Shown: positions 53,401 to 64,000, counted from the stretch's first letter. The stretch: 64,000 nt of DNA from Xenoacremonium recifei (GCA_012184525.1 WOFQ01000015.1:62001-126000); one strand, 5' to 3'. Translations and numbers: made by a program. The notes: a model not told the origin generated them from the sequence alone.

Positions 53401-54190
53401 TTGGAGCTTTAGAGCCTGAGGTTGCAAGGATGGAGCTGGCCCGGGCGGGCAGGGCAGGCGTCCCCCATTCATTCCCACCCCCCGCTCCTTCCTACCTGGC
53501 GCTGGACACACCCAATACGCATGGCGCAGGCGCACATGCCCATTGCTCAGTGCAGCGCATGGAAGTCAAGTGTGGCAAGTGCACAGTGCTCGACCCTGCC
53601 CTGCTCCTGCCCCTGCCTCTCGCTGTCTCGTCCCAGCCCAGTGCAATGCCTGGCCCCACTGCGGCTTCCTGATCTCCCATCCCATCCTCTTCTTTGTCTT
53701 TGTTGTCCGGCCCTTCCAATGGCTGCTTGTTCGAGCTTCAACCCCTCCCACTCTGCTCCCCCATCTTTCCCTCTTCTGAGAGCTTCCATGCCCATCTTCA
53801 CCCTGACCCTGACGCCAAGTCAGGTATTCGACCTGCACTTCCGTGCCTTGATCGAGCTGATTGGGTCATCCATACCGGCACAGTAACTGACACGGCCATC
53901 AGCAATTTCAAACTCCCGCCAACCCCCCAAGTCAGACCTTGACGGCATTTCTCCCACTTGACTCCGTATTCCATTCGGAGCTTCACGTCCCGTCCCGCAA
54001 CATTCAATCACGGCGAATTTGATTTCCCATTGAGATCCATCTAGTCGAGCTACCTATCTTCGCTCCACGGGCCTCGGCATCCTCGCTCTCCGTCGCCACT
54101 GGCACGGAGTTCTTGCTCCTAATCACTCTTCGATACAGTACACTGGCGTTCATCGCCTTTACTTCTTAACACACATTTGCCTAATACTCA
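47406..54190. other. Gene desert of 6.8 kb upstream of the bZIP gene
   Basis: No frame in this stretch has recognisable protein features; the longest (about 150 codons) overlap frames on the other strand. I looked for tRNA, 5S rRNA and transposon ends and found none. The segment 50100-51000 is AT-rich. From about 52600 to 54190 the plus strand is C/T-rich with several short upstream frames, which suggests a long leader of the bZIP gene. Around 53040-53420 a Lys/Pro-type CAAGCC repeat composition occurs. A hairpin GGAGC-TTAT-GCTCC lies at 49686-49699. A long noncoding transcript is possible but cannot be shown here. Confidence 0.45.
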
Positions 54191-55331
54191 ATGGACCACT
54201 GGAGCCCCGTTCACAACAACTTTCGCGACTTGCAGCAGGGCGACGGAATCAGGATGGCCAACAAGTCAGCATTCGTTGACCCCAGTCCCCAATTCGGGCA
54301 GGCGGGGTTGACTGATGGAAACATCATGATCGATCCAATGCTACAGTCAATGGCGCCGGCGGATCCTTCAATCTATTCGACTATCTCTGGCTCGGTTGCT
54401 GATGAGCGGTACATGACGAACAACTCTCTTCCCAATCCCGGCCACATGGCCATGTACAATGGTGGCGAGCTTTACCTTTCCATGCCTGGAGTTGGGAATG
54501 GGGACATAGAGTATCGGGAGCCGTCAGATCTTGCGACCTCATCGAATCTCACAAGCCACACCCGATCGATATCGCCATCTTCAGATGGACACTATCGGAA
54601 AGCATCTGCTGCTTCTAGTAGGTCGTCAGCTCCATCTCTGGCGACACTCCCTGAGAAGAAGCCGCGCACGGTCAAGCAACGCAACACGCGCCAAACAAAA
54701 CAACCTGCAGCTCCAGAACCGAAACGACAATCGAAGCAAAAGGACACAGTGCTCAAGCAGGAACCAGTCGATGACTTTGGCCCTCAAGACGACGCGAAGC
54801 GCAATAGATTCTTGGAAAGGAACAGGATCGCCGCCTCCAAGTGTCGCAAGAAGAAGAAGGAATGGGTTAACGATCTCGAGGAAACGAAGCAGGACCTGGA
54901 AACGCAAAATGCGAACTTGCACTCGGAATATAACGGCCTCGTGAACGAATTGAGCCGCATCAAGACCGAGCTGATGAACCATGCCACCTGCAATGACGCC
55001 AATATTGATTCGTGGTTGGACCTGGAAGCTCGAAAGTTCGTGCAGAAGGCAGCAAAGCGACAGCTCGAGACGCAGACCGTGGGAATGCAGCCGCGCCATC
55101 CTCGTGCTTACTCTGATGCCGGTACGTACTCTTTGATTCTCCTGGTGACTTTTGATACCAGCGACAATCCATCTTTGCTTTTTCGTGCAACAATAGCTGA
55201 CGAAACTTACAGGCTCAAGTATAAACATTTCCCCGACGACGACGACTATCCCCTTACCCCTGTCACCAAAATCTCAGGATAATACCGACTTCAATTACGA
55301 CCACATGCCAGATGACATGTTCGACCAATAA
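54191..55331 (+). CDS. bZIP transcription factor, ATF/CREB type (AtfB-like)
   Basis: Two exons, 54191-55121 and 55213-55331, 349 residues. The basic region reads KRNRFLERNRIAASKCRKKK with the N-x2-AASKCR DNA-contact signature of ATF/CREB factors. A leucine zipper follows (LEETKQDLETQNANLHSEYN onward), and after it the fungal Atf-type extension NHATCNDANIDSWLDLEARK. The N-terminal half is polar and probably disordered, with a Gln/Lys-rich patch before the basic region. In Aspergillus, AtfA and AtfB act below the Hog1/SakA pathway in stress tolerance, conidial maturation and secondary metabolism; AtfB is the nearer match in length and layout. An alternative start lies at 54254. The exceptionally long upstream region and leader suggest complex control. 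Confidence 0.86.
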
Positions 55332-56660
55332 TACCTGAAGGATAGTGAAAGAATCTTCGGATGAGAGAAACCGGAGAACTGGATTCAGAAAGAAAAACTT
55401 CAATCGCAAAAATTCTGAGAAGGCCTTCTCGCTATCTGGCCCCGACTTGTGCTCATCGGTCGGTGCTTTTGGCGGCCTTGGAAAGCGAAAGCCTTCGAGA
55501 TTCATGGAGGAGTTGATTTCAACCCAACTCTCGACACTCCTGAAAACGACTTGAACCAACTCCATTCTCGATGATCGACTTGATTTGGAAAATCTGGACG
55601 ACGACTACGATTTCAGACATGAAAAAGCAAGATAAAGCAAAGGGGCGGCTTCTCCTGCCTCAACAAAACCCGCAAGATGCGATATTATGCAAAGGGACGG
55701 TGCTTGCAATAGTGGCCTACTTACGAGTTTCGAATGGACTTCGACTGGTGGAAATGACAATATCGAACGACCTTGAGAAGTTGAGAGATAGAGCTACCAG
55801 ATCCGATGCATAGGCGCTAGCGAACAACGAACGATGAGACGACGATGTGATGAAGGGGGTGGATATCTTTTTCTGTTAATCAGTTGGGGATTTGTCGAGT
55901 GACGGCGTTTTGGAGGCGTCAACCAAAAGGTCTCTCCCCTCAGACTGGACTTGGTTGGCGTTTATTGCAATACCATTTGGCGGGTATATTTGATCTTTTT
56001 GGCGAGGGGCAACGGCGTGGCCTATCAGGGATATGATTGCGATGCGATACGGACAAAGGTTATAGGGGCTAGTTTTGATACTTTCATTCAGGAGGAGCGG
56101 CCGAAAATATCAAGATAAATATAAGTCTTTACGACGGCTACTTGTGTTCTTGAGTTGAACTCGGGGTTTCTTTCGTGTCCTACACTGTTCATTGGGACAT
56201 GAGATATGACTTCTAATTACCAGAAGGCATCGATATCACCCCAGACCTTTTGTAGAATGACCCTGCTATGTTCCTCATGTTTTGCCCCTGATTTAAATCA
56301 GGGGTTTGGTGACGCTGACCAAAGGACACTGGCGCCTCCTTTTCCTCGTGCCTTTTACCCCTATTCCAGTGTCTCCGACACAGCATTTCTTCAGCCTAGA
56401 ATGAAAGCCTGGAAAAATTGTTTGACGCCAAGCAAGCACACGATAGGTCTGGTTTGTGATGAACGCTGCGGCCTGGTACATTTAGGTCCGGTCACAACGA
56501 TCTTCAGCCCCTGGGATCTCACACTTGATATGACGAGCAGACAGTACTTTGTACAAAAATCGAAGATGTATTTTCCTTTTGACATACACGGCTCCCGCCT
56601 AGTCCTACACACCCCCACCCAGTAATACTATACACATGTCCTTCCCCCCTATATGATACA
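55332..56660. other. Intergenic, tail to tail
   Basis: 1.3 kb. It is the 3' flank of the bZIP gene and the mL38 gene. A plus-strand frame of 139 codons at 56206-56625 has no recognisable features and is not called. Confidence 0.5.
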
Positions 56661-57992
56661 CTACCTCCTCTTCGTCCAGCCGCGCGCATTGGAAATCCCA
56701 CGGATGCGCTTCGTGTACTTCCACAGATGGCGATACTTGGGGCCCTGGCGCCGCGCCTCCCAACCGCGCGGCTTGACCGGGGGCTTGAGGCTGCGCACCC
56801 GCGTGGGCCGCAGCTCGACGTCCGCGCCGGGCAGGTTGTGGCGCGCCATGACGGCCGCGGTGTTGTCGTCCCAGACGGTGCGGAACATGTTGAAGCCGAA
56901 GGGCTTGAGGGTGAACTTGTCGCGGAAGGACTTGAGGGAGAAGCCGTCGCGGGAGGCGTACAGGTCTTTGAGGGTGGACACGTCGAGGCGCGTGCCGGGG
57001 GCTTGCTCGAGCAGGTAAATGCCCATGCGGTGGTAGGGCGCGCCCTTTTGCGAGAAGGCGGGGAGCCAGGGCACGGCGAGCTGGTCGGCGGACTTGATGC
57101 GGCTGAGGGGGAGGGACGTGGTGGTTGGGTCCAGGGGGATGTTGGCGGCGAGGTAGTGGCAGCGGCGCGAGAAGCCGTCGTTCTCGGGGTCGGGCACGTC
57201 GGAGTCGAGGACGACGACGCTGACGAGGCGCTCGCCGCGGTCGAAGACCTGGACGCGCAGTCGCGGGGCGTTCTCGCTGACGGCGCTGTCGACGATCTGG
57301 CCTGGAGGCACCTTTGTCTTGCGGAAGAACAGCTGGACGTCCGCCGTGGGCTCCAGCTTGGGCAGCACGTCAGGCACAATGTGGAATTGGTCGATACGCT
57401 GGGCAATCAGCCGGGCGTCGTAGGAGCGCCACTTCTTCTCGGCGTAGTAGCGGTAGATGGGCTTGTTCATGTCGCCCAGCCCGTCCTCGAAGCGCTTCTT
57501 GACCAGCGGGTCGTTGACGTCGGCGAGGATCTTCAATTCCGAGATGTACTTGCGCACACTGGCCACCTTGACGTCCTTCTGGGCCTGGCCGCCCTTGAAC
57601 TCCTCCGCCGGGCGAGCCTCCCACTCGGCCAGCTTGCGAGTCTGCTGCTTGATGCGGAACAGCTGCTCCTTGCGGTCCGCCTCGAGGATCTTGCGCGCCT
57701 CCTGGAAGGCCTGGTAGGGCAAATGCTCGAAGGGCAGATCGCCAGTCGTTCGTAGAGCGACACGGCGACGACGCGAGCCAACGGGCATCTTGCCCGCCTT
57801 CACAAGCTGGTCCTCAAACTCGGGCAGCACGGTGTTGGGATCGAGGTCGAGCGGATTCGAAGGGGTCGTCGTCGGCTCGGCGGGAGCAGTCTCAGCGGTA
57901 GCGGCACGCGCCGAGGCAGAAAAGGGCCGCAGCACGCATTGCCGCTGTAGCTGGCGCGCCAGCGGCCTCGCAACGGGCTGACACCGCGACAT
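56661..57992 (-). CDS. MRPL35: Mitochondrial large ribosomal subunit protein mL38 (Mrpl35)
   Basis: Single exon, 443 residues. The N-terminus (MSRCQPVARPLARQLQRQC) is a classic Arg-rich mitochondrial presequence. The central part belongs to the PEBP-like fold typical of mL38: FHIVPDVLPKLEPTADVQLF, VPPGQIVDSAVSENAPRL, SVVVLDSDVPDPENDGFSRR, HYLAANIPLD and HRMGIYLLEQ. A basic tail ends the protein. mL38 sits in the central protuberance of the mitoribosome. A 342-codon frame on the opposite strand (56727-57755) is the GC-rich antisense shadow. The gene is divergent from the uL4m gene across 306 bp. Confidence 0.9.
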   Translation of the reverse strand: MSRCQPVARPLARQLQRQCVLRPFSASARAATAETAPAEPTTTPSNPLDLDPNTVLPEFEDQLVKAGKMPVGSRRRRVALRTTGDLPFEHLPYQAFQEARKILEADRKEQLFRIKQQTRKLAEWEARPAEEFKGGQAQKDVKVASVRKYISELKILADVNDPLVKKRFEDGLGDMNKPIYRYYAEKKWRSYDARLIAQRIDQFHIVPDVLPKLEPTADVQLFFRKTKVPPGQIVDSAVSENAPRLRVQVFDRGERLVSVVVLDSDVPDPENDGFSRRCHYLAANIPLDPTTTSLPLSRIKSADQLAVPWLPAFSQKGAPYHRMGIYLLEQAPGTRLDVSTLKDLYASRDGFSLKSFRDKFTLKPFGFNMFRTVWDDNTAAVMARHNLPGADVELRPTRVRSLKPPVKPRGWEARRQGPKYRHLWKYTKRIRGISNARGWTKRR

Positions 57993-58298
57993 TCTGGCGG
58001 CTCAATGGGGGGGAGGAGGTTGTGATGAAGTTGATGCTGTCGAGGTCCGGAAAAAAAAGCTTGGGCGGGTTTGGCACGGGCCCCGCTAAAAGTTCGGGGG
58101 ACGGAAGCTGCCGCCTCCGGGATGGTGGCCGATTTTTTCGACAGCTTCAACGATCGGATTACATCGACAAGGCTTCAATTGGCGACGCTGCGACGCTGGG
58201 ACTTTTGACGCCAGCTGGGGATCTTTGCGACGACTTTTGTGCGATTCAGCGGATTCGACGTGATGGCGGGCAAAGGATTGGGGTGTCTCGCTGAGGCG
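57993..58298. promoter_or_regulatory. Bidirectional promoter of two mitoribosomal protein genes
   Basis: 306 bp between the start codons of mL38 (minus) and uL4m (plus). A direct repeat GCGACGCT occurs near 58181-58198. No other gene is present. Co-regulation of the pair is a reasonable inference. Confidence 0.65.
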
Positions 58299-59362
58299 AT
58301 GGGCGCTCTGAGGGTGACGGCGACCAAGGTTCGTGAATAGCATGGCAGCATTTTCCTGCTCTGCCTCATCGGCTGCGAACCCAGGAGAGTAATTGCTGAC
58401 ACTTTACACAGCCTTCAACTGCTAGCAGGACGTTTGCCCGGTCAATGGCCACCGAGGCCTCCGCCACCCAAACCACCAAGCCCTCGAAATCCTCCACCTC
58501 ACACGACATCATCAGTTCCTGGAACCCAGGTCCGTCTCCTCTACTTCTCTCCATCCCTCCCCCTTGCTAACAATCCCCAGTCTCAACCGTCCCCCTCACA
58601 ATCCACGCCTTCCCCTCCCTCGAGCCCACCTCCCTCGAGCACTGGTCCGTCAACCACCTGTACCTCCCGCTGCGCCGCGACCTGCTGCACCTCGCCGTAG
58701 TCTACGAAGGCGACGCCACGCGCCAGGGCACCGCCTCGTCCAAGACACGCTTCGACGTCCACGGCTCGCACCGCAAGATCCGCCCCCAGAAAGGCACCGG
58801 CCGCGCGCGTCTCGGCACGCGCCAGTCGCCGAGCATCCGCGGCGGTGGGAAGACGTTTGGGCCGCATCCGCGTGACTTCTCCTCGGGGTTGAACCGCAAG
58901 GTGTACGATAAGGCGTGGCGTACGGCTCTGAGCTATCGCTATCGTCGGGGCGATTTGCTGGTGTGTGAGGATGGTATGGATTTGGCGCTGCCGGAGGACT
59001 TTGAGATTGTGGCGCAGAAGTATCTGAAGGATGGGCTGCGCGAGGCCTATCTGAAGCGGTATATGATGGGTGTGCTGGACGGGCTGGGCCTGGGTAAGGC
59101 CTCGGGCCGCACGTTATTCGTCACAGGCGATCGCAGGGAGCGACTATTCGATGCTATGGAGCAGGTGCCCTGGGAAGGCCGCGCTCTGGACTACGAGGAC
59201 GTTGATGTCAAGGACCTGCTAGAGACCGGCAAGGTCGTTCTGGAACGAAGCGTGCTCAAGGAGATGATTGAGGCGCACCAGAGCGACCTGGTGAGCAAGG
59301 TGGTTGTTCAGGGGTTGGTAAAGGGGCCCTCGGCCATCGCGACCAAGGTCTTGGGGGCGTAA
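58299..59362 (+). CDS. YML6: Mitochondrial large ribosomal subunit protein uL4m (Yml6)
   Basis: Three exons (58299-58328, 58412-58529, 58581-59362) give 309 residues. The first 30-nt exon plus the start of exon 2 form a presequence (MGALRVTATK, then PSTASRTFARSM) without acidic residues. The uL4 core is clear: LYLPLRRDLLHLAVVYEGDA, then the SKTRFDVHGSHRKIRPQKGT and ARLGTRQSPSIRGGGKTFGP segment, FSSGLNRKVYDKAWRTALSY and RTLFVTGDRRE. uL4 lines the nascent-chain exit tunnel. The donor of intron 1 is GTTCGT and the branch point GCTGACAC lies before the acceptor at 58411. If exon 1 is wrong, the Met at 58445 would start a shorter form lacking the targeting signal. Confidence 0.88.
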
Positions 59363-59609
59363 GAGATTGAGAGGAGAGCATATCTTGTAGACTAGCACTG
59401 TACCATGTATCTGTATACAATCATATATCAGGGGATTGATATCATCCTCGCTTGAGAATTTGATCGAACTCGACCTCCCGTTTATACATTACATCTATAA
59501 AGTCCCTGGTATCTTGAGATAGGCCTCTACCCGAGTAGTATACAAACCCAGGCCCTTGTAACTTTTCATCCCGTAAAAACCGTACTGATATAATATAGTC
59601 CGCCATAGC

Positions 59610-61306
59610 TTACAACGCCCCTCCGACTAATGATACAATCCACATAGCCACCCTAACCTTCAGCCCAACTCTTCGCTCATTCCTCGCAAAGTCATCACGG
59701 TCCGCCTTCGTGGCAAACTCCTGCAACCACCGCTGCTCATCCCCAAGCCGCGTCTTCAAATCCTCGTTCTTCGTAACAATAAGTGCGCCCACCTCGAGGT
59801 CGTGCGAATAGCTGCGCTTCGTGTAGTTGGAGCTCCCGATGATGCTCAGGGCCGGGTTCTTGTCGCCCGGCATGGTGACCCAGAGGCCCTTGGCGTGGTA
59901 TGTCCAGCCGCCGGGATGGCCGACGGTGCCGTTGCGCCATTCCTTGAGGGTGATGTCGTTGTCGCGGCCTTCGTGGTGGACGCGGTGCACGAAGCGGCGG
60001 GCGAGGAGGGTGTAGGCGTCGGGTAAAAGGCCTGAGACGCCCTTGGACTTGTAGAAGCCGTTTGCCTCGGGGGAGGCGGTGATGACTACGTTGTTCGTTG
60101 ATGCCGTGGTGAGCAGGAGTTTCGTTAATGAGGGAGCAGGGTTGAAGTAACCTGCGGTAAAGGTCCATGATGATTCTTTATAAGCTGGCAAGGCGAGTGT
60201 TTTGAGAATATGCGTGATGATGGGGAGCTCGGTCGAGGTGTCAGGCTTCATGACTTGGGACATCTGGCCCAGCATATACACCCTGGTATCCGCAATATCA
60301 GAGCCAGGAGGGGCTCGCGGCCGAATGAGGGTGTCGAGAGTCGACGTCGTGCTCTTTATGAACGATTGGGGCTTTTCCAAGGGAGAGGGGGCGGAATTGG
60401 TCTTGGGCCACGCGAGCGTAAATCCAGCTTTCTCCATCGAGGGCTCAACCAAGAAACTGAACGATCCAACTCCCTGGTGGATCTTCCAGAAATGGTCCGT
60501 AACGTCTTCCGACGCGAACAAATGGTATCGGTCTTGACGGTTAGTGAAGTAATCGGTACTCAAGTTGGCGCTGCAACCCGTCAGCAAGATTCCGTGACAA
60601 CTGGAGAACGCATCACATACCCAGACATGATAATCTCATCATCCACACCATACAGCTTCATATGCTGCAACCCCCACCCCTCGTTAATCCTCTTCGGGAT
60701 ATACTGCTTCCTCAACCCCGTCAGATTCGGCGTATGATACATGCGAATCTCAACCCTATCAGCCCCAAACTCCGTCACCAGCGGCGCCAGCAACGACGCC
60801 GACGACGGATTGGGCGCCTCGCGCGTGCCTCGCAGCGCATCCGTCAAGATGCTAACCCTCAGCTCGGGATTCCTCCGCAGCGCCTCCTGCAGCGTCTCGA
60901 TGAGCTCGCGCTCCGACTTGCCGATATACAGCGTAGAAAGAAAGACGCGGTGCTTCGCATTGCGTATGCGGTCCTAACCTCGAACAGCCATCAGCACTTG
61001 TTCCAGTAAGTTGTTGGTGAACGTCATGCGGCGAACCTTGAGCGTCTCGTAGAACTCCGCGGGCGTTTTTATGACTCGAATCTGCTCCCCGCGGATGTCG
61101 AAGCTCGGTGCCAGGCGGTCGAGTTCGCTCACGAACGGTGCCAGCGCGCCGACGCTGCTGATCGACGAGCTGGATGAGCTTGCTGAGGGAGCTCCCGCAG
61201 GCATGGCATAGCGGCGGCACTGGAAGCGCGAAGGTGCCGGATTGCTGCGCTTGAACGCCGGAGCGCGCAGCTTGTTGGTGCAGCGCGCACAGCTGCGGAC
61301 AAGCAT
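59610..61306 (-). CDS. PGS1: Phosphatidylglycerophosphate synthase (CDP-diacylglycerol-glycerol-3-phosphate 3-phosphatidyltransferase)
   Basis: Three exons (61306-61037, 60973-60621, 60570-59610), 527 residues. It makes phosphatidylglycerol phosphate, the committed step to cardiolipin, in mitochondria. The start at 61306 is chosen because MLVRSCARCTNKLRAPAFKR is a good presequence; an upstream in-frame ATG (61378) would mask it. The phospholipase D-type HKD motif HMKLYGVDD is at residue 194; the second, HAKGLWVTMPG, is near 433. Also seen: FLSTLYIGKSERELIETLQ, RVEIRMYHTPNL and ANLSTDYFTNRQDRY. Intron 1 (GTTCGC donor, 63 nt) could be misread as exon, adding unrelated residues. The gene is divergent from the NDUFA12 gene. 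Confidence 0.92.
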
Positions 61307-61535
61307 TGCAGCGCGGCGAGAATCTGGTAGCTGTGTTGAAGCTGGAGCTTGAGATATTCCCCAGCTGGGCTCCGTCACTTACAAAACCCGCGCTGGCAAT
61401 TGGGCGGCCCGTTTATCCGGAGTTCATCCGCCCCGGTAATCTTCAACATCGCCAGCCATAGCCGGACCTCACCACTTCCAGCTCCAGATCCCTTCACGCA
61501 GCTCTCTCGCCGCCAATTGCGCTGCACCGCCCACC

Positions 61536-62131
61536 ATGTCGACCCTCTCCCGCACGCTCGGCAACCTGCGCAAGGTTGGCATCAAGGCACGCCGCTCCTC
61601 CGGTCCCAAATCCCGTCCCAGCCGTCCGCTAACCGCTGCTACAGGACTACTTCGTGCAGATGCTGGTATGTGCTGCTGCTGCTGCTGCTGCTCACGCCCG
61701 GAAGCCCAATTGACCCTCCGCGATAGTACATCGGCGACACCAAGTACGGCCGTCTCGTCGGCACCGACCGCGCCGGCAACAAGTTCTTCGAGAACAACGA
61801 GGAGCTGCCCCTGCGCACGCGCTGGGCCGAGTACGCCAAGCACGACTACGACGCTGCGCAGATCGAGCCCGGCTGGCACGCGTGGCTCAGCTACTCGGTC
61901 GACAAGCCGCCGACCGAGGACGCCCTGATTGCGTGCGGCACGCGGCACTTCGAGCCTTCCGTGCCCAAGCCCAACTACACCATGACGCGGGGCGCCTTCA
62001 AGACCTACAGCACGTATGTGACGACGATGAGTGATGTTGGGGAGAGTAATTCTACATGACGGACGCTGACGTGTAGCAGGACCAAGCCCAAGCTGACGGC
62101 GTGGGAGCCCGTGGTGGCGCAGCGGGGATAG
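61536..62131 (+). CDS. NDUFA12: Complex I accessory subunit NDUFA12 (13.4 kDa / B17.2)
   Basis: Four exons (61536-61586, 61645-61665, 61727-62013, 62080-62131) give 136 residues, normal for this subunit. The conserved core reads VGIK-DYFVQML-YIGDTKYGRLVGTD across exons 1-3, then GNKFFENNEELPLRTRWAEY. It sits on the matrix arm of NADH:ubiquinone oxidoreductase. Exon 2 is a 21-nt microexon coding only DYFVQML. To keep the conserved GIK-DY junction the first intron must start with GC (GCACGC at 61587), a second GC-AG intron in the window; the GT at 61575 would delete VGIK. Intron 2 carries a short CTG/TGC repeat. It shares a 229-bp promoter with PGS1. Confidence 0.9.
61667..61693 (+). repeat. 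Short TGC/CTG microsatellite inside NDUFA12 intron 2
   Basis: About eight trinucleotide units directly after the GTATGT donor. It does not touch coding sequence. Confidence 0.8.
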
Positions 62132-62462
62132 AGCACATCCTGGACCGGGAATGTGCATGTACATATAGGGAAGCTCAAAGACTAGATGCAATTGGAACGG
62201 GAACATTGTTTGCGCGCAACAAGAAAACATGACTCGCCATGAGCGAATCTTTGGATTGACTGAAAACGACACAGATGAGATTCTCTCAAGAGTGCCGTGG
62301 CTTGCGTCTCAAGCCTCATGCAATGAATGGCAACACATCTAGAAACCTGGATGCCCGTCTGGCCCCCAGTCTACGAGAAGATACCCCGGCAATGAAATAG
62401 GACAAATGAGATCCTCCACCGTGTTTATATAATCACATCCGGATTCCTCCTCTTGCGCCCCT
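62132..62462. other. Intergenic, tail to tail
   Basis: 3' flanks of NDUFA12 and of the transhydrogenase. Nothing else seen. Confidence 0.6.
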
Positions 62463-64000
62463 CTACGATTTCGACTCAATGGCAGACTTGATGGCTGTGC
62501 AAGAGTTAGTAACGGACCGATTTGACTGACATGAGGGGGAAAAGTACTCACCTTCGCACGAAACTCTGGCATCACCAAACAGCATTCTTGCATTGGGCAT
62601 GTAGAACATCGGGTTCGGCACATCGGCTGCACCATGTTAGCCTTTCAGGCCTTTCTTAAAAACACAGAGACTTACCGTAACCACTAGCCAAGCTTCGCTT
62701 CATCACAACAACTTGCTTGGCCTTCCAGGCATGCAACACCGGCATACCCTCGATCGAGCTGCCCTTCTCCAATGCGATCGGGTTCACAGTGTCGTTCGCA
62801 CCAATCACTACTGCGAGGTCGGTCTCGGGGAAGTCGTCATTGATCTCGTCCATTTCCAGGACGATGTCATACGGCACGCTAGCTTCGGCTAGCAGCACAT
62901 TGCACTGACCAGGCATACGACCAGCAACTGGATGGATGGCGAACCTGACAGTGATGCCCTTGGAGCGCAGCGTCTGGACGATACTAGACAATGCGTATTG
63001 CGCCTTTGCCACTGCCATACCGTAACCGACCACGAGAATGACCGACTCGGAGTTCAACATCGCATCTGCGAGGTCATCCACTGTTATTTGTGTGACTTGG
63101 CCTTGCGGCTTGTACTCTTGGACAGCATTCGTAGTCCCTATGCCTCCGAACAGGACATTTGTGAGGGAGCGATTCATTGCCACACACATGATGTACGACA
63201 GAATGGAACCGGAAACGCCTATAAGAGCTCCTACCGTGGTAAGCAATGGATTGTCAAGCATGAAACCTTCTGCAACCAAAGCGAAGCCACTGTAGGCATT
63301 GAGGACAGTAATAACGACAGCTAGGGGTGTACGAGTTAGTGACATGTCGCATACAAATCGAGGATACAGGATGACTCACGCATATCAGCACCGCCAATGG
63401 CAGAGGTGGTGGTATAGCCTTTGATGAAACTCAATGCAGTGTTCGCTGCCAGAGCTCCAGCAGCAATCAGGGGGTTTCCAGGCGCCATCGTTATGAACGC
63501 TCCCATTGTAGCGGCGTTGGTCGCTAACAGTCCGGAGTTCACGACGTGGCGCCCCTTGAATAACTTGGGCTTCGAAGACATTCTGCCCGCAAGTTTCATA
63601 AAAGCAACAATGGAACCTGTAAATGTGATACCACCTATAAGAACACCAAGATACGCCGTGACCAAGTGCAGGGTGGACACATCGTTGATGTCAGCCATGA
63701 CACTGCCGATGCTTGTGAGAACAGCGGCGAGACCGACAACAGAGTGGAGCGCAGCAACGGTCTGGGGGAGATCGGTAGGGGTGATTCGCTTGCCGATGAG
63801 AAGACCAACAAGAGCACCCATGGTAGCCAGACCAGCGAACTGGGTGAGGACCTCAGGAGAGAAACCAACGGCGAGCAGACTGGCCAGGACACCTGTGCCA
63901 ACACCGAGAATGCCGAGCATGTTACCCATGCGAGCCGTTGCTTGTGACGCAAGACCAGATAGCGAGCCGATGCAAAGCACCGAACTGACAAGGTAACCGG
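62463..64000 (-). CDS. NNT: Mitochondrial NAD(P) transhydrogenase, 3' part (5' end outside window)
   Basis: The visible exons are 64000-63380 (continuing past the edge), 63320-62676, 62626-62552 and 62494-62463. The first holds membrane helices of domain II ([48 protein letters not shown]). The second begins [15 protein letters not shown] and contains the NADP(H)-binding domain [47 protein letters not shown]. The last exons give [19 protein letters not shown] and the short C-terminus. The enzyme uses the proton gradient to drive NADPH formation from NADH at the inner membrane. The order dII-dIII at the C-terminus matches the single-chain eukaryotic enzyme. Key binding residues look intact. 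Confidence 0.95.

Noticed and set aside
56727..57755. 342-codon plus-strand open frame
   Set aside because: It is fully antisense to the mL38 gene, whose protein is clearly recognisable. The frame is Val/Leu/Gly-rich, typical of a GC-rich antisense shadow.
61469..62272. 267-codon minus-strand frame
   Set aside because: Antisense to the four NDUFA12 exons, which encode a conserved subunit.

Overview
The window is nuclear DNA of a filamentous ascomycete (Pezizomycotina). Most genes carry several short introns of about 45-75 nt with GTAAGT-type donors and CTAAC/CTGAC-like branch points close to the acceptor. Proteins typical of this group are present: a HET-domain protein, Rtt109, a Vac8 with a plant/fungal-type lipidated N-terminus, DAL5-type permeases and an AtfB-like bZIP factor. 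The padA/sdrA/cdcA-like trio at 23-29.5 kb is an arrangement known from Aspergillus, so Eurotiales is the best guess. The species cannot be told from the sequence alone.

Layout. (1) 1-2.6 kb: the 3' part of RTT109 and a D-2-hydroxyacid dehydrogenase. (2) 3.2-29.5 kb: an accessory, catabolic-looking region. It holds a Baeyer-Villiger type flavin monooxygenase divergent from a DAL5-type permease, a cupin, a HET gene, an amidase divergent from a second permease, an NtaA/DszA-type FMN monooxygenase divergent from a second Baeyer-Villiger monooxygenase, and the prenyl-FMN decarboxylation cluster (UbiX-like, C2H2/Zn2Cys6 activator, UbiD-like). (3) 30-47 kb: housekeeping genes ALB1, mitochondrial IF3, IMP1, VAC8, SNF4, a RhoGAP gene, a Pro/Ser-rich unknown and RFA3. 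(4) 47.4-54.2 kb: almost 7 kb without a convincing gene, in front of an AtfB-like bZIP gene. (5) 56.6-64 kb: five consecutive nuclear genes for mitochondrial proteins (mL38, uL4m, PGS1, NDUFA12 and the 3' part of nicotinamide nucleotide transhydrogenase).

Two local regulatory systems can be read from the DNA. Three TCGG-N6-CCGA palindromes lie in the shared promoter of the first monooxygenase/permease pair, and one more perfect and one near-perfect copy lie just upstream of the cupin gene. This is the site class bound by the purine regulators UaY and Ppr1. Separately, CCGATGGG boxes lie about 180-280 bp upstream of both the UbiX-like and UbiD-like genes. In front of the UbiX-like gene they form an exact 13-bp tandem array. 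The putative activator gene lies between the two targets.

Other oddities are degenerate TTAGGG repeats at 18.8 kb, an amidase without the usual serine nucleophile motif, a permease whose first intron has no frame-keeping GT donor, a RhoGAP reading frame cut by a single in-frame TAG, and GC-AG introns in two otherwise intact genes. All exon boundaries were read by eye from splice consensus and protein continuity. No database search was possible.
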